DNA of 64,000 bases, taken from positions 248,001 to 312,000 of the forward strand of contig NZ_JAFMPW010000002.1 in NCBI RefSeq assembly GCF_026126425.1, in the 5' to 3' direction. The notes under the pieces were generated by a model that was not told where the DNA came from, did no database searches, and saw only the letters and a list, made by a program, of their open reading frames with translations. The translations under genes were made by a program, and so were the position numbers. The stretch is from Muriicola sp. Z0-33 (GTDB lineage: Bacteria; Bacteroidota; Bacteroidia; Flavobacteriales; Flavobacteriaceae). Below, piece by piece: positions 47,055-56,092 of this stretch (positions within the stretch are counted from its first letter, which is position 1; every line of letters begins with the position of its first letter).

Positions 47055-48341
47055 ATGAAAAGTCTATTATTAACAATTTTAATGAGCATTACGGCAATGT
47101 CCTTTATTCAGGCTCAGGGAGGAATAAGTATTCATAATTTCAACGCAGAAAATTTGTCAAGCTCGGAAATTGAGGTTTCCGTTGAATACAGTTTTTCCAG
47201 AGAAGTTGATACCAAGGGCATGGTAATTAGGGCGTTTCCCGTTATGGCAGATGGAAAGGCCAATTATAGGGATGTCCTTTTGGAAAGTCACCAAATAGAA
47301 GTTGGGAATCATAACGCCAGTTTTAAAATTTCTAAAAAACCGGGAGGGAAAGATTTTAGCAGCGAAAGCATTAAAGTTTGTATGATCGCCAATAGAAGCA
47401 TTATACTGTGTGAAGCATTTCCATTTCCAATGACCTGGAGTTTAGCCGCAGCTTCTCCAGTTGAGATAATTTCATTTTCTACAAGCAAGGATTTCGCCGA
47501 AAAAGGAGAAACGGTAACACTTTCATGGGAAACAGAGAATGCTTCAAAAGTTAGTTTATTACAAAAGGGAACCAGAGCGCTTTTTAGCGTTCCAACTAGC
47601 GGATCTAAAAATGTTGTTATAGATAAAACCTCAACATACGTACTTATGGCAAGTGCAGGCTCATCCAAAGGGCCAACAAAGGTAGAAAGCAAGAATGTTA
47701 GAATTGAGGTGGAGAACAATGAGCCCGTCTTAGGTAATTTTTATGCCAGTCGCCCTACCGTTCGCAGAGGCATAGCATCTAAACTTTTATGGGATGTTTA
47801 TAACGCTGATAAAGTTACGCTTAACGGTGAGCCTGTTGAGGCCATTGGAGATAAAATTGTATCGCCTATTCGTACAACGAGGTATCTTTTAAGAGCTCAG
47901 AAGGGGGATAATGTAAAAGAAGAATTCCTGAGTATATACGTAACTCCTTTTGCACCTCCAAAGCTATCCGACCCTATTTACAGTCTGGAAATTTGCAAAA
48001 GAATTGACACGAATAACGGATATTCCAGATGTATTTCATCTGATGGCCCCTTTGTTACCGGAGATGAGATCCTGGTAATGGTACGTCTTAAGGGTCTGCC
48101 AAGAGGAGAAAGCAGTATAAAAAGAATCACTTACAGGGGGCTATTCGGTAAAGACAAATGGACAAAAGCACACCAGGAAGAAAGCACTTTCACCAACACC
48201 AGCACAGGAGAAAGACTCCTGACATTTCCAGTTGTGAATTTAGGCGAAGGTGCCAAGAAACTTGAAATAGTTATTAATGGGAATAAAGAATCTACCAGTG
48301 AGATAGTCTATTGTGTAGATTGTTCCCGGCTCTGGGAATAA
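47055..48341 (+). CDS. Exported protein with Ig-like beta-sandwich repeats
   Basis: 428 aa. A signal peptide (ending FIQAQ) is followed by an N-terminal beta domain and at least two tandem Ig-like domains of the type common in Bacteroidota: residues ~137-215 (ISFSTSKDFAEKGETVTLSWETENASKVSLL) and ~220-298 (NFYASRPTVRRGIASKLLWDVYNADKVTLN, ending in TTRYLLRA). The C-terminal ~120 residues (KRIDTN...VDCSRLWE) contain several Cys. It is probably a surface adhesin or scaffold for the operon, 53 bp after its neighbour. Confidence 0.8.
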   Translation: MKSLLLTILMSITAMSFIQAQGGISIHNFNAENLSSSEIEVSVEYSFSREVDTKGMVIRAFPVMADGKANYRDVLLESHQIEVGNHNASFKISKKPGGKDFSSESIKVCMIANRSIILCEAFPFPMTWSLAAASPVEIISFSTSKDFAEKGETVTLSWETENASKVSLLQKGTRALFSVPTSGSKNVVIDKTSTYVLMASAGSSKGPTKVESKNVRIEVENNEPVLGNFYASRPTVRRGIASKLLWDVYNADKVTLNGEPVEAIGDKIVSPIRTTRYLLRAQKGDNVKEEFLSIYVTPFAPPKLSDPIYSLEICKRIDTNNGYSRCISSDGPFVTGDEILVMVRLKGLPRGESSIKRITYRGLFGKDKWTKAHQEESTFTNTSTGERLLTFPVVNLGEGAKKLEIVINGNKESTSEIVYCVDCSRLWE

Positions 48342-48388
48342 TAGCAGCAATAAGACAGTGATGCTAATTTTAAACGTCATTTCACAAA

Positions 48389-48413
48389 TACTCCAAGGTT
48401 TTGAATAAATAGT
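48389..48413. promoter_or_regulatory. 25-bp upstream element, copy 2
   Basis: The second copy of the element at 42156-42180 (22/25 identity; both end TTTGAATAAATAGT), 71 bp before the SnoaL-like lipoprotein start at 48484. Sharing the element suggests the two units are co-regulated. Confidence 0.5.
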
Positions 48414-48483
48414 AAATGCCTTTTTTTGGAATTTGGGGTAATCTTGTATTGTAATCAAAATCAAACATTTAAATTTTATAATT

Positions 48484-49002
48484 ATGAAAACACGGTTAGT
48501 ATTTACATTAATAGCTTTAGGCTTTTTTGTTACGGCATGTCAGCAAAAAGAGGCGAAATCGGAAGTGACAGAAGTTAAAGTTGATCTTATAAATGATGAA
48601 TTCCCGGAGGCTGAGCAAGAGGTAATGGAAACATTTGGTGCCATTGCACAAAGCATTAAAGACGGGGATATTGACAAACTCATCTCCTTCCATGCCTATG
48701 GCCCCAAGTTTACCGAATTTAAAGGCGGAGAGCCACGAAATGGCAGTGAAGGCAATGAAAGTCACGAACGCAATGTCTTTGGGTCGGTGACCGAGGTTGT
48801 CAAGTTTGATGCAAAAGACCTGAAAATTGCAGTATACGGAGAAGTAGCCAATCTTACCTTTCACTCAGATTTTGAGTTGAAATTTGGAGAAGATCTTGTT
48901 GTAGTGAACGATCAGATTACGCTGTTATTTGTTAAAACTGATGAGGGCTGGAAAATGGTTCACGAGCATCACTCTCCCCTGAAACAGGAAGAACAAATGT
49001 AA
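48484..49002 (+). CDS. SnoaL/DUF4440-like lipoprotein
   Basis: 172 aa with lipobox FVTAC (Cys19) and an acidic linker. An NTF2/SnoaL-type domain follows: a helix VMETFGAIAQSIKDGDIDKLISFHAYGPKFTEFKGG, strands ending LTFHSDFELKFGEDLVVVND and GWKMVHEHHSPLK with the family's His-rich C-terminal strand. Predicted calcium/calmodulin-dependent-kinase-association-like fold; ligand unknown. Linked to the LLTP-like operon by the shared upstream element. Confidence 0.8.
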   Translation: MKTRLVFTLIALGFFVTACQQKEAKSEVTEVKVDLINDEFPEAEQEVMETFGAIAQSIKDGDIDKLISFHAYGPKFTEFKGGEPRNGSEGNESHERNVFGSVTEVVKFDAKDLKIAVYGEVANLTFHSDFELKFGEDLVVVNDQITLLFVKTDEGWKMVHEHHSPLKQEEQM

Positions 49003-49028
49003 AACCAGACACCAATAAACCAATACTA

Positions 49029-49062
49029 AAGGCCAGGATTTGTGATCGTAAATCCTGGCCTT
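49029..49062. terminator. Bidirectional terminator between convergent genes
   Basis: A 13-bp perfect stem AAGGCCAGGATTT / AAATCCTGGCCTT with an 8-base loop, located 27 bp after the stop at 49002 and 72 bp before the convergent stop at 49134. The flanking T/A tracts are modest on both sides. Confidence 0.85.
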
Positions 49063-49133
49063 GTACTTATTTCTTTACACAATTCCGATTTAAACCAAAC
49101 AGATCAAAAACAAATTTCAGCAGTAATATTGCT

Positions 49134-49865
49134 TTAATTACTGGCCAGGTAGAGCTGAACAAAAAGCAGCGTATCCATATAGATATGTGCCAAGATCAGC
49201 ACCCATAACCTTTTCTTTAGTACCAGATAGGATACCCCCATCGCCAGGCCCATAAACCCGGTCTGAACCATGCCCATAGCCCCCCACTCATAGTGAATTA
49301 GCCCGAAGAAAATGGCACTTATCAGTACGGCCAAATGCTTGCTGTATTTAAATGACCTTGTCATCTCAGTTAGCCGATTGATTAGAAACGCCCTGTAAAT
49401 AACTTCCTCCCCAAAAGAGGATATAAAGTAGACCCCTGCCAGGGATAATATAAGACCACCGAGATTGTCCTTTAGAAATTCATAATTGCTGAAATCCGCA
49501 CTTTCCGGAATCCCGCTAATATTAGCTACGATAACCGAGCCCAGGATAAAGCAGCCTACGCCAAATACAAATACAAGCAATGATTGTCCAATGATGATCA
49601 GCGCCTGTTTAAGATTTACAGATTTAAAGGTGAGTCCTAACTCCTGCCATGTTTGCCCGCGGAGCTTCATGCTTGTCCAGATCATGGCCAGCATCATCAG
49701 GTTGGCTCCCCAAATAACTACAAAGCCTCTGATAATGTCTTCCCCGGCCCAGGAACTAGTTAGTTTAACAAATAAGAATGCAGGAAGAAATACCAAAAGC
49801 ATTTCCCGCAGGCAGAATAACCAACTGTAACCTTCAGCCGGTACATTTTTAATTTTAGCTTCCAT
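49134..49865 (-). CDS. CPBP-family intramembrane metalloprotease
   Basis: 243-aa membrane protein with about seven helices and the CPBP/ABI motifs EEVIYRAFL (EExxxR) and FFGLIHYEW (FxxxH), the catalytic metal-binding set. Relatives process prenyl-modified or membrane-associated proteins and, in some systems, act as immunity or maturation proteases. No substrate gene is apparent nearby. It is divergent from nothing; upstream lies the 7TM regulator in the same orientation, 118 bp away. Confidence 0.88.
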   Translation of the reverse strand: MEAKIKNVPAEGYSWLFCLREMLLVFLPAFLFVKLTSSWAGEDIIRGFVVIWGANLMMLAMIWTSMKLRGQTWQELGLTFKSVNLKQALIIIGQSLLVFVFGVGCFILGSVIVANISGIPESADFSNYEFLKDNLGGLILSLAGVYFISSFGEEVIYRAFLINRLTEMTRSFKYSKHLAVLISAIFFGLIHYEWGAMGMVQTGFMGLAMGVSYLVLKKRLWVLILAHIYMDTLLFVQLYLASN

Positions 49866-49983
49866 ACTACTAGAATTTTAGATGAGTTCCAAAACTATGG
49901 TAGTTGATAATGCGAGTCGACCGTCTTCAGGAAAACGGACGAATTAATGCGGCAGTGGTGGTAGTTATATGGTTTAACCTGCT

Positions 49984-51108
49984 TTAGGACAAGCTCTTTT
50001 TATACTCGGTCGGGGTTTGGCCGGTTAGTTTTTTAAATTCCTTGTTGAAAGAAGATTTGGAATTAAAGCCAGCCTGGTACATGGCTTCGATAACAGTAAT
50101 TTTCTTGTCCGGGCCCTGTAATATTCTTTTCACTTCCTCACAGCGATAGCTATTGACGAAATCGAAGAAATTTTGATTAAATCCCTGATTAATTACCTGC
50201 GATAGCACCTTACTACTTACGCCTAATTCCTCTGCTAAATCCTTACTTTTCAGTTCCGGATTCAGGAAGAACTGCTTGGACTGCATTAAATTAGCCAGCT
50301 GAAGTTTGTAATGATCTGCCTCTTCCTGGCTAAGGTTAGACATGGCATATTTCCTGGTTTCTTCCCTGTCTATTCCCGAAAATATGGCCGGCTGATTGAG
50401 GGCCTTTACCAGTACAAGGTTGATAAAGTAAAACGAAACAACAAGCAATACCAAGACCGAAGCATATACGAAATAGATGTTCCCAAAGATGGGAGTCAGG
50501 TTATGGATCATAGCCACTAGCGTGATTCCAAAAAATGCCCGGATCATAAAACTCAGCCAATTGAGATTAATCCCCTCAATACTGGAGAATTTGTCTTTTA
50601 TAACCTTATGGTATGTTTTGATTGTTCGCCAGGAGAGCCATAGGTAGCAAACAGCATGTAAATAAGTAAGCAGGCTAATTGCGTATACCCAGGGGGGTAA
50701 TTCTGCTGTGTTAAATTTTTCAGCAACTTCAGATTTGGTCTCAGCATCAACCACCAGGATAAGAAATATAACAAGAGCCGTAAATATCAGATAAGGTATT
50801 AAGTGCCCTAGCTCTTTTCTTTTAAAAGTGAAATCGCGGTATACCACGGCACGTGAATAGAAAAATAAAACAGGTCCATATAAAAAGAAAAATGCGTCAT
50901 CTAAAAGGTGAAGCATCGGATTAGCGAAGACCAAACCGCTTACCCGAGCTGTAAAATCCAGTAGATTAATAGCAAACATTAAGAACAAAAACCCAAGAAG
51001 GCTATTGTTTCTTTTGCTGCCCTTCTTATGCGTAAATAAGTAGATTGCTACAAAGAATAACTGGAAAGCCACCAGGAAAGAAAGCAAGGCACCTAAGTTG
51101 TATGTCAT
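49984..51108 (-). CDS. Seven-TM membrane AraC-family regulator
   Basis: 374 aa from the ATG at 51108; a longer start (ATG at 51150) is in frame, but the shorter start matches the family beginning (LLSFLVAFQLFFVAIYLF). About seven N-terminal membrane helices (~to 225) are followed by an AraC-type helix-turn-helix domain (SKDLAEELGVSSKVLSQVINQGFNQNF; MYQAGFNSKSSFNKEFKKLTG). It is a membrane-bound one-component regulator, typical of Bacteroidota. The signal is unknown. Confidence 0.85.
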   Translation of the reverse strand: MTYNLGALLSFLVAFQLFFVAIYLFTHKKGSKRNNSLLGFLFLMFAINLLDFTARVSGLVFANPMLHLLDDAFFFLYGPVLFFYSRAVVYRDFTFKRKELGHLIPYLIFTALVIFLILVVDAETKSEVAEKFNTAELPPWVYAISLLTYLHAVCYLWLSWRTIKTYHKVIKDKFSSIEGINLNWLSFMIRAFFGITLVAMIHNLTPIFGNIYFVYASVLVLLVVSFYFINLVLVKALNQPAIFSGIDREETRKYAMSNLSQEEADHYKLQLANLMQSKQFFLNPELKSKDLAEELGVSSKVLSQVINQGFNQNFFDFVNSYRCEEVKRILQGPDKKITVIEAMYQAGFNSKSSFNKEFKKLTGQTPTEYKKSLS

Positions 51109-51180
51109 AACAATTAAATATAAGGATATCTCCAGAAAGGCAACGGTCATCACGTGTTTAATGACAGCCGTTTTTAATTA

Positions 51181-51252
51181 ATTGCTTACTGCTAATTGTT
51201 AATCACTAACTGCAAGCATCCACAGGATAACCAAAAAGATCACACACTGTGT
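51181..51252. repeat. Degenerate copy of the yifB-tail/core intergenic repeat
   Basis: The tract TTACTGCTAATTGTTAATCAC resembles the heptamer array, and 51217-51240 matches the second half of the ~58-bp core (CATCCACAGGATAAxCAAAAA) found at 53.7, 57.0 and 59.6 kb. It lies between the AraC-type regulator and the TPR protein gene. Confidence 0.5.
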
Positions 51253-51381
51253 ACATTGCCCGGGATTTGGCTATATTTGAGTGCTCCCCTTCTTTAAATA
51301 ATTACTATCAACTGAATGACATGTGCTTCAGTGAATTGCACTCATCATATATAAAACTGTTGGTGATAATTAAATAATACT

Positions 51382-53562
51382 ATGTCGGAAAAGAGTACAT
51401 CCAAAAAAAGACAAAAAAAATGGTTGCAGGTACTTCAGTTTTTTGCTGCCTATTTAGTGGCTGCCTGGACCTTCTTACAATTTGTGGATTGGATTTTAAA
51501 CCGATATCAAATATCTCCCTATTGGGTAGACATCTTGCTGTGGTTTTTTGTAGGTATCATCCCTTCTTTGGTCATTTACCTCTATCACCGGGAGCGTATT
51601 AATAGCAAAATTTTACGGCTGAGAGAGAAGATCATTTTCCCTCTGAATTTGGTATTAATAACCGTTGGGCTTTACTTCGGATTTGGAACCGCAGATCTCG
51701 GTTCAACAACAAAGTCTGTGAACTATACAACAGAGGCAGGTGAGCAAAGATCCGCCCTAATTACTAAAGAAGAGTTTAGAACCGGTTTCTATATATATGA
51801 TTTTAAATCTAAAGTTGCCGATAGTACCACTACATGGCTAGAATTTGGAATTTCTATGTTGCTCCATGAAGACTTGTTGCAGAACAAAAACTTGAGTCCT
51901 GAAGTGGCCGGTATACGTAATACTACAGAAAAGGTTAAACAGGCGAGTTATTTCCATGACTTTTATGTGGATGGGGAATATGAGATCATAAATAATGAAT
52001 ACACAATTACTACATATATCAGAAATGCGAAAAATGCAAAGATCAAAGCACAAGAAAAGGTTACCGGAAAAGATGTATTAAGCCTGATCGATAATATTTC
52101 TAGATTTGTTATTCGCACATTAGATTCTAAAGAATTTAATAACCCAAATTATCTCGATTTAAACATTAAGGAAATTACCAGCAGTAACTTAAAAGCCCTG
52201 GAACATTTTAGAAATCGGCAATATGAAAATGCTGTAAAAGAAGACAGTACATTTGCGCTTGCATACCTTTACGGCGGGAAAAGAAATTTGAATTTTAACC
52301 TTAGTAAATTTGAAGATCGCGTATTAGCAGATAAAGCATTCCGTTACCGGTACAAATTGCCATTACAAAAACAAGGAGAAGCTCTTATACTAAAATACCT
52401 TGCCTATGACGAATTTGATAAGGCGGAGGAGCTGGTTAAATTACAACTGGAAGTAGATCCTAGCGATGAGAATTATAACGGGGTATTAAACAAAATTTAT
52501 GGAAAGACAAAAAATCTTGAAGCGTATACACAGCTGGCTTTCGACGCCTGGGAATACAAAAAAAGTCAGAATAACGGCTATAACCTTCTTGATGCCAGTC
52601 TGATCCGTGAGGATTATGATTATATTTTAAAACAAATAAATGCCCTGCTACTGGTTCAACCAAATGACGATGTCCTTTTTAGCCTAAAACTATTACCACA
52701 ATTGTTACAAGGCGATATCAATTCAGCTACCAAAACCCAGGAAAAAATAAAATTACTACATCCTAATTGGCAAAATCTTACCAAGGTACACGATCTGGCC
52801 ATTGCATATTTAAAGGACAATCCTGTAACCAAAAAGGCATTAAAGAAATTTGAAGGCGTATACAGGTCGAACGACAATGAACAGACACAAACGTTTTGGA
52901 TAAATAAAAATACCCTGTTGCGCTATGTATCCAATCAAGGGATTGGTCCACTTGTACTGGCAGGAGATTATGAAATAATTGCAGGACACACCTTGACCGG
53001 CCGTACATGGAACACTGAGTTTTTAAAGAACGATCTCGGGCAGATTTATGCTTTTAGGCAGGAGCAAAACGATTTAAAAGGTTCCTTAATAACCTGGTAC
53101 TGGAAAATTAACAAAAGCATTTTAAAGGCAGAATCACTCCTGGAAAATAGACAACTAGATAGCGCTAAAGTAGTTTATGAAGAAGCGATTAAGTTGAATC
53201 CCAGTCATTATTATTTAAAGGACGCCCTAGCACATATCGTATATGTAAAAGATTTAGATTCCATTACCCTGGCCAATCAGCTCAAAGAAGTGGTAGGCAC
53301 TTACGGTCCTCGTAAATTTTGGGTTGAGGCGGGCAAGTTATTTTACAAACGTGAGATGGCTGAAAACGGACAGGTATTTCCAACCATTGAACTTCTGCCT
53401 ATCGCAGAAGACCGCTATATGAACAGAACCAACCTTAAATATCAATATGCTTTTAACTATGCAAATGGGATGGTGATTGACTCTTACGTTTATGTTTACA
53501 ACCTGGAAAATCAAAAATGGGAAAAATCAGAACTTGCAGTTAATACCTGGCGCAAAGATTGA
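51382..53562 (+). CDS. TolB-like/TPR membrane protein (paralogue 3)
   Basis: 726-aa protein. A basic start (KKRQKKWLQVLQFFAAYLVAAWTF) leads into two membrane segments in the first ~75 residues and a third near 90-108, as in the paralogues at 20682 and 30599. The central region resembles a diverged TolB_N-like domain (about 140-260), followed by TPRs (for example residues ~330-480) and an extended C-terminal region (KKFEGVYRSNDNEQ...) with a possible beta domain. The middle shows no cyclase motif. Confidence 0.8.
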   Translation: MSEKSTSKKRQKKWLQVLQFFAAYLVAAWTFLQFVDWILNRYQISPYWVDILLWFFVGIIPSLVIYLYHRERINSKILRLREKIIFPLNLVLITVGLYFGFGTADLGSTTKSVNYTTEAGEQRSALITKEEFRTGFYIYDFKSKVADSTTTWLEFGISMLLHEDLLQNKNLSPEVAGIRNTTEKVKQASYFHDFYVDGEYEIINNEYTITTYIRNAKNAKIKAQEKVTGKDVLSLIDNISRFVIRTLDSKEFNNPNYLDLNIKEITSSNLKALEHFRNRQYENAVKEDSTFALAYLYGGKRNLNFNLSKFEDRVLADKAFRYRYKLPLQKQGEALILKYLAYDEFDKAEELVKLQLEVDPSDENYNGVLNKIYGKTKNLEAYTQLAFDAWEYKKSQNNGYNLLDASLIREDYDYILKQINALLLVQPNDDVLFSLKLLPQLLQGDINSATKTQEKIKLLHPNWQNLTKVHDLAIAYLKDNPVTKKALKKFEGVYRSNDNEQTQTFWINKNTLLRYVSNQGIGPLVLAGDYEIIAGHTLTGRTWNTEFLKNDLGQIYAFRQEQNDLKGSLITWYWKINKSILKAESLLENRQLDSAKVVYEEAIKLNPSHYYLKDALAHIVYVKDLDSITLANQLKEVVGTYGPRKFWVEAGKLFYKREMAENGQVFPTIELLPIAEDRYMNRTNLKYQYAFNYANGMVIDSYVYVYNLENQKWEKSELAVNTWRKD

Positions 53563-53933
53563 TCTCCAAAAAACCAAGAGATACGTCCTTCTTCAACTAG
53601 CTGATTTGAACCTAAACCAACAGCTTTCCCTATCCAAACTTCTATGCTGATAATTGCTTTCTGTTACTTTATTCAACCGCATTATCTCGCAGCCCTTTTT
53701 CAATCATTTATAGGTTAATCAAAAATGATCTCGTGTTTGCAGTTTACCACTCACTGATAACTGTTCACTGACAACCTACCCTTACCAGCGTTACACGTCT
53801 TTTTAAACATTCTAAGGGAAGCTTTATCCACTTTGGGACATCTAAACCAATCTCCTTGCTATATATGACTTTAATCATAGATAAATTAAGGTATCAGTGA
53901 TAAATTTGATAAACCTATTAAATATGTCTTCAT
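53563..53933. other. Intergenic stretch of 371 bp carrying a repeat copy
   Basis: Most of this stretch is the repeat at 53617-53790. The remaining ~140 bp before 53934 is A+T-rich and holds an ordinary spacer; an ATAAATTTGATAAACC stretch may contain the promoter of the downstream operon, but I cannot support a specific box. Confidence 0.5.
53617..53790. repeat. yifB-tail/core repeat, copy A
   Basis: 53625-53656 read on the minus strand encodes Q-H-R-S-L-D-R-E, matching the YifB C terminus (QYRSLDREGW). 53677-53735 is a ~59-bp core (CCGCATTATCTCGCAG...GATCTCGTG). Heptamer-like repeats (TTCACTG) follow to about 53775. Same order as copies B and C. Confidence 0.65.
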
Positions 53934-54296
53934 ATGAAAACCAAGACACTTATAGAATTAGTCACCTTGTCGTCCAGTTTGTACTATCTGGCAAAAGACA
54001 CGCACTTGATAGAAAGGATACAAGAGCTTTCTGATACAAAAACAGATTCCATTAATGGCAACAATTTAGACGCAGATGGAAATGAATTGGAATTTATGGA
54101 TAAGCTTATTGTAAAGGCCGGTCAGTTAAAGGATGAACTGGAAGTGAAGATCGAGGAAACGGTGGTTACATTTTATAAGAAAATGAATATCGCCCATTTG
54201 GATGAGATAAAGGCGTTAAATGAAAAACTTGAGACCGCCGATGCGGCAATTGCTTTATTGGAAGCCAGATTGAATCATCTTGAAAAGAAGGCCTGA
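53934..54296 (+). CDS. Small coiled-coil, phasin-like protein
   Basis: 120 aa with no signal peptide. Charged, mostly helical, with a C-terminal heptad region (~residues 68-118: HLDEIKALNEKLETADAAIALLEARLNHLEKK). It resembles polyhydroxyalkanoate-granule-associated (phasin-like) proteins only in general character. It ends 1 bp before the AarF start (54298), so the two are probably translationally coupled. Confidence 0.65.
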   Translation: MKTKTLIELVTLSSSLYYLAKDTHLIERIQELSDTKTDSINGNNLDADGNELEFMDKLIVKAGQLKDELEVKIEETVVTFYKKMNIAHLDEIKALNEKLETADAAIALLEARLNHLEKKA

Positions 54297-54297
54297 T

Positions 54298-56019
54298 ATG
54301 AACTTCTATCCCGACATAAAAGGCAGGTACCGATCTGCCACCAGATACAACCAAATTCTTAAGGTACTGGTTAAATATGGTTTCGAAGACCTGGTCTATT
54401 ATCTGGAGAAACAAAAAAAGTATGGTTTTGTACGCGGATTGGTACCGCGCACTACGCGCAAACATGCCCTGAGCTTTAATAAATGGGAAAAAATGCGCCT
54501 TGTCTGTGAAGAACTTGGCCCCACCTTTGTAAAGTTCGGTCAGATTATGAGTAACCATGCCGAACTGATTCCGCCCGATTTGATCAGTGAATTGGAAAAA
54601 CTCCAGGACAAGGTGCCCCCCATGCCCGAAAATATGGCCAGGGAAATGGTAGAAACGGAGTTAAAAGGTGATGTAGATGAATTATTTGCCTGGTTCGATT
54701 CAACTCCATTCGCTTCTGCATCCATGGCACAGGTACATGTTGTTACACTGCATTCCGGAAAACGGGTAGCCCTGAAAATTCAGCGTCCCGGGATTAAGGA
54801 AACAATTATTGAGGATATTAAACTCATGTATAATATTGCCGAAGTATTGTCTAAGCGTATTCCTTCACTTAATAGTTTTGATCCTGTTGGCCTAGTACGC
54901 AATTTTGAGGAATCCATATTGAAGGAACTGGATTTTATTCATGAATCTATCAATGTACAGCGTTTTTATAACAACATTGTCCAGGATGAAAGTCATGACC
55001 AATATGCAAGTGCCCCTAAGGTATATCAGGAGTATACGACTGATAAAGTGTTGGCACTGGAGTTTATTTCCGGTATCAAGATCGATAAGATTGAGGCCCT
55101 GGCAGAAAAAGGTCATGACCCAAAGGTTATTGCTCATCGATTGACAAAAACCTATTTTAAGCAGATATTCGACTATGGATTCTTTCATGCCGATCCTCAT
55201 CCGGGAAATCTATTGGTGCTTCCAAATTCACATATATGTTACCTGGATTTTGGTATGATGGGAAGTATCCTACCCAGGGATATTCAGACATTTGGACAGT
55301 TATTCCTTTCGATTACACGAAGGGATGTAAACAAAATCATTAAAGCACTTCAACGCTTATCAAACAATCAGGCCATTGAAAATATAAGGCAACTGGAGTT
55401 TGATATCAACGAATTTGTTGAAAAGCATTACGTACGCGATGTTCATAAAAATGAGTTGAGTACAATTATGATGGAGCTCAAGGATATCATTGTTGAGCAT
55501 GGTTTAAAAGTACCGACACATTTTTATCTGTTCGCCAGATCACTGGTTACCATTGAAGGTGTTATACAAAAGTTAGATCCGGACCTGGATCAGTTAGCCA
55601 TGGTTCGCCCTTATCTATTGAAAGCAATTTCAAAAAAATTCAGTCCTGCCAAAATGGGCGAAAAGGCTATTAATTCGCTATTTGAAATAGGCAATTACAT
55701 GGAGGAATTTCCCCGTGATCTGAAAAACGCCATACGCAAAATAAATAGTGGACAAGTTAAAGTAGATATTACTCATAAAGGAATAGATCCTATGGTTCAT
55801 ACCTTACATCGGGTCACCAAACAAATAATCACGGCGTTTATAATGAGCGCTCTTATAATTGGCGCGACCTTATTTATTATATCGGAGATTGAGCCACTAT
55901 GGGGTGGTTTCTCTGTAATTGGCATAATTTGCCTTATTCTTACTGTTATACTTGGGATTGGTATGATACGGGATGTACGTAAAGGCGATCATGACGATTC
56001 GGACGTTTGGGAGGATTGA
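54298..56019 (+). CDS. ubiB: AarF/ABC1/UbiB-family atypical kinase
   Basis: 573 aa from the ATG at 54298 (a TTG 18 bp earlier would overlap the upstream gene and is less likely). It contains the UbiB-type N-terminal KxGQ motif (VKFGQ, residues 79-82), the A-loop variant ASMAQVH, the ATP-binding VALKIQRPG, the catalytic ADPHPGN (Asp299 region) and DFG (Asp317). Two membrane helices occur at the C terminus. Family members support ubiquinone/menaquinone synthesis or lipid homeostasis through an ATPase activity. It follows the phasin-like gene. Confidence 0.9.
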   Translation: MNFYPDIKGRYRSATRYNQILKVLVKYGFEDLVYYLEKQKKYGFVRGLVPRTTRKHALSFNKWEKMRLVCEELGPTFVKFGQIMSNHAELIPPDLISELEKLQDKVPPMPENMAREMVETELKGDVDELFAWFDSTPFASASMAQVHVVTLHSGKRVALKIQRPGIKETIIEDIKLMYNIAEVLSKRIPSLNSFDPVGLVRNFEESILKELDFIHESINVQRFYNNIVQDESHDQYASAPKVYQEYTTDKVLALEFISGIKIDKIEALAEKGHDPKVIAHRLTKTYFKQIFDYGFFHADPHPGNLLVLPNSHICYLDFGMMGSILPRDIQTFGQLFLSITRRDVNKIIKALQRLSNNQAIENIRQLEFDINEFVEKHYVRDVHKNELSTIMMELKDIIVEHGLKVPTHFYLFARSLVTIEGVIQKLDPDLDQLAMVRPYLLKAISKKFSPAKMGEKAINSLFEIGNYMEEFPRDLKNAIRKINSGQVKVDITHKGIDPMVHTLHRVTKQIITAFIMSALIIGATLFIISEIEPLWGGFSVIGIICLILTVILGIGMIRDVRKGDHDDSDVWED

Positions 56020-56041
56020 CATGCGTTTATTAAGCACAAAA

Positions 56042-56068
56042 AAAGCACGATCTAAAACATCGTGCTTT
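56042..56068. terminator. Terminator between AarF and coiled-coil genes
   Basis: A 10-bp stem AAAGCACGAT / ATCGTGCTTT closes a 7-base loop. On the minus strand it is followed by a T run (from the A7 tract at 56038-56044), so it terminates the convergent minus-strand gene; on the plus strand the T tail is interrupted (CTTTCTG). Confidence 0.8.
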
Positions 56069-56092
56069 CTTTCTGATAAATAAGGATAGTGT

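Noticed and set aside
48421-48446. TTTG / TAATCTTG promoter for the SnoaL-like lipoprotein gene
   Set aside because: The two boxes are about 10 bp apart, far less than the ~19-21 bp expected for Bacteroidota promoters.
49134-49865. CPBP protease as part of a bacteriocin or immunity locus
   Set aside because: No bacteriocin-like peptide, peptide-export or maturation gene lies nearby; CPBP proteins are common outside such loci.
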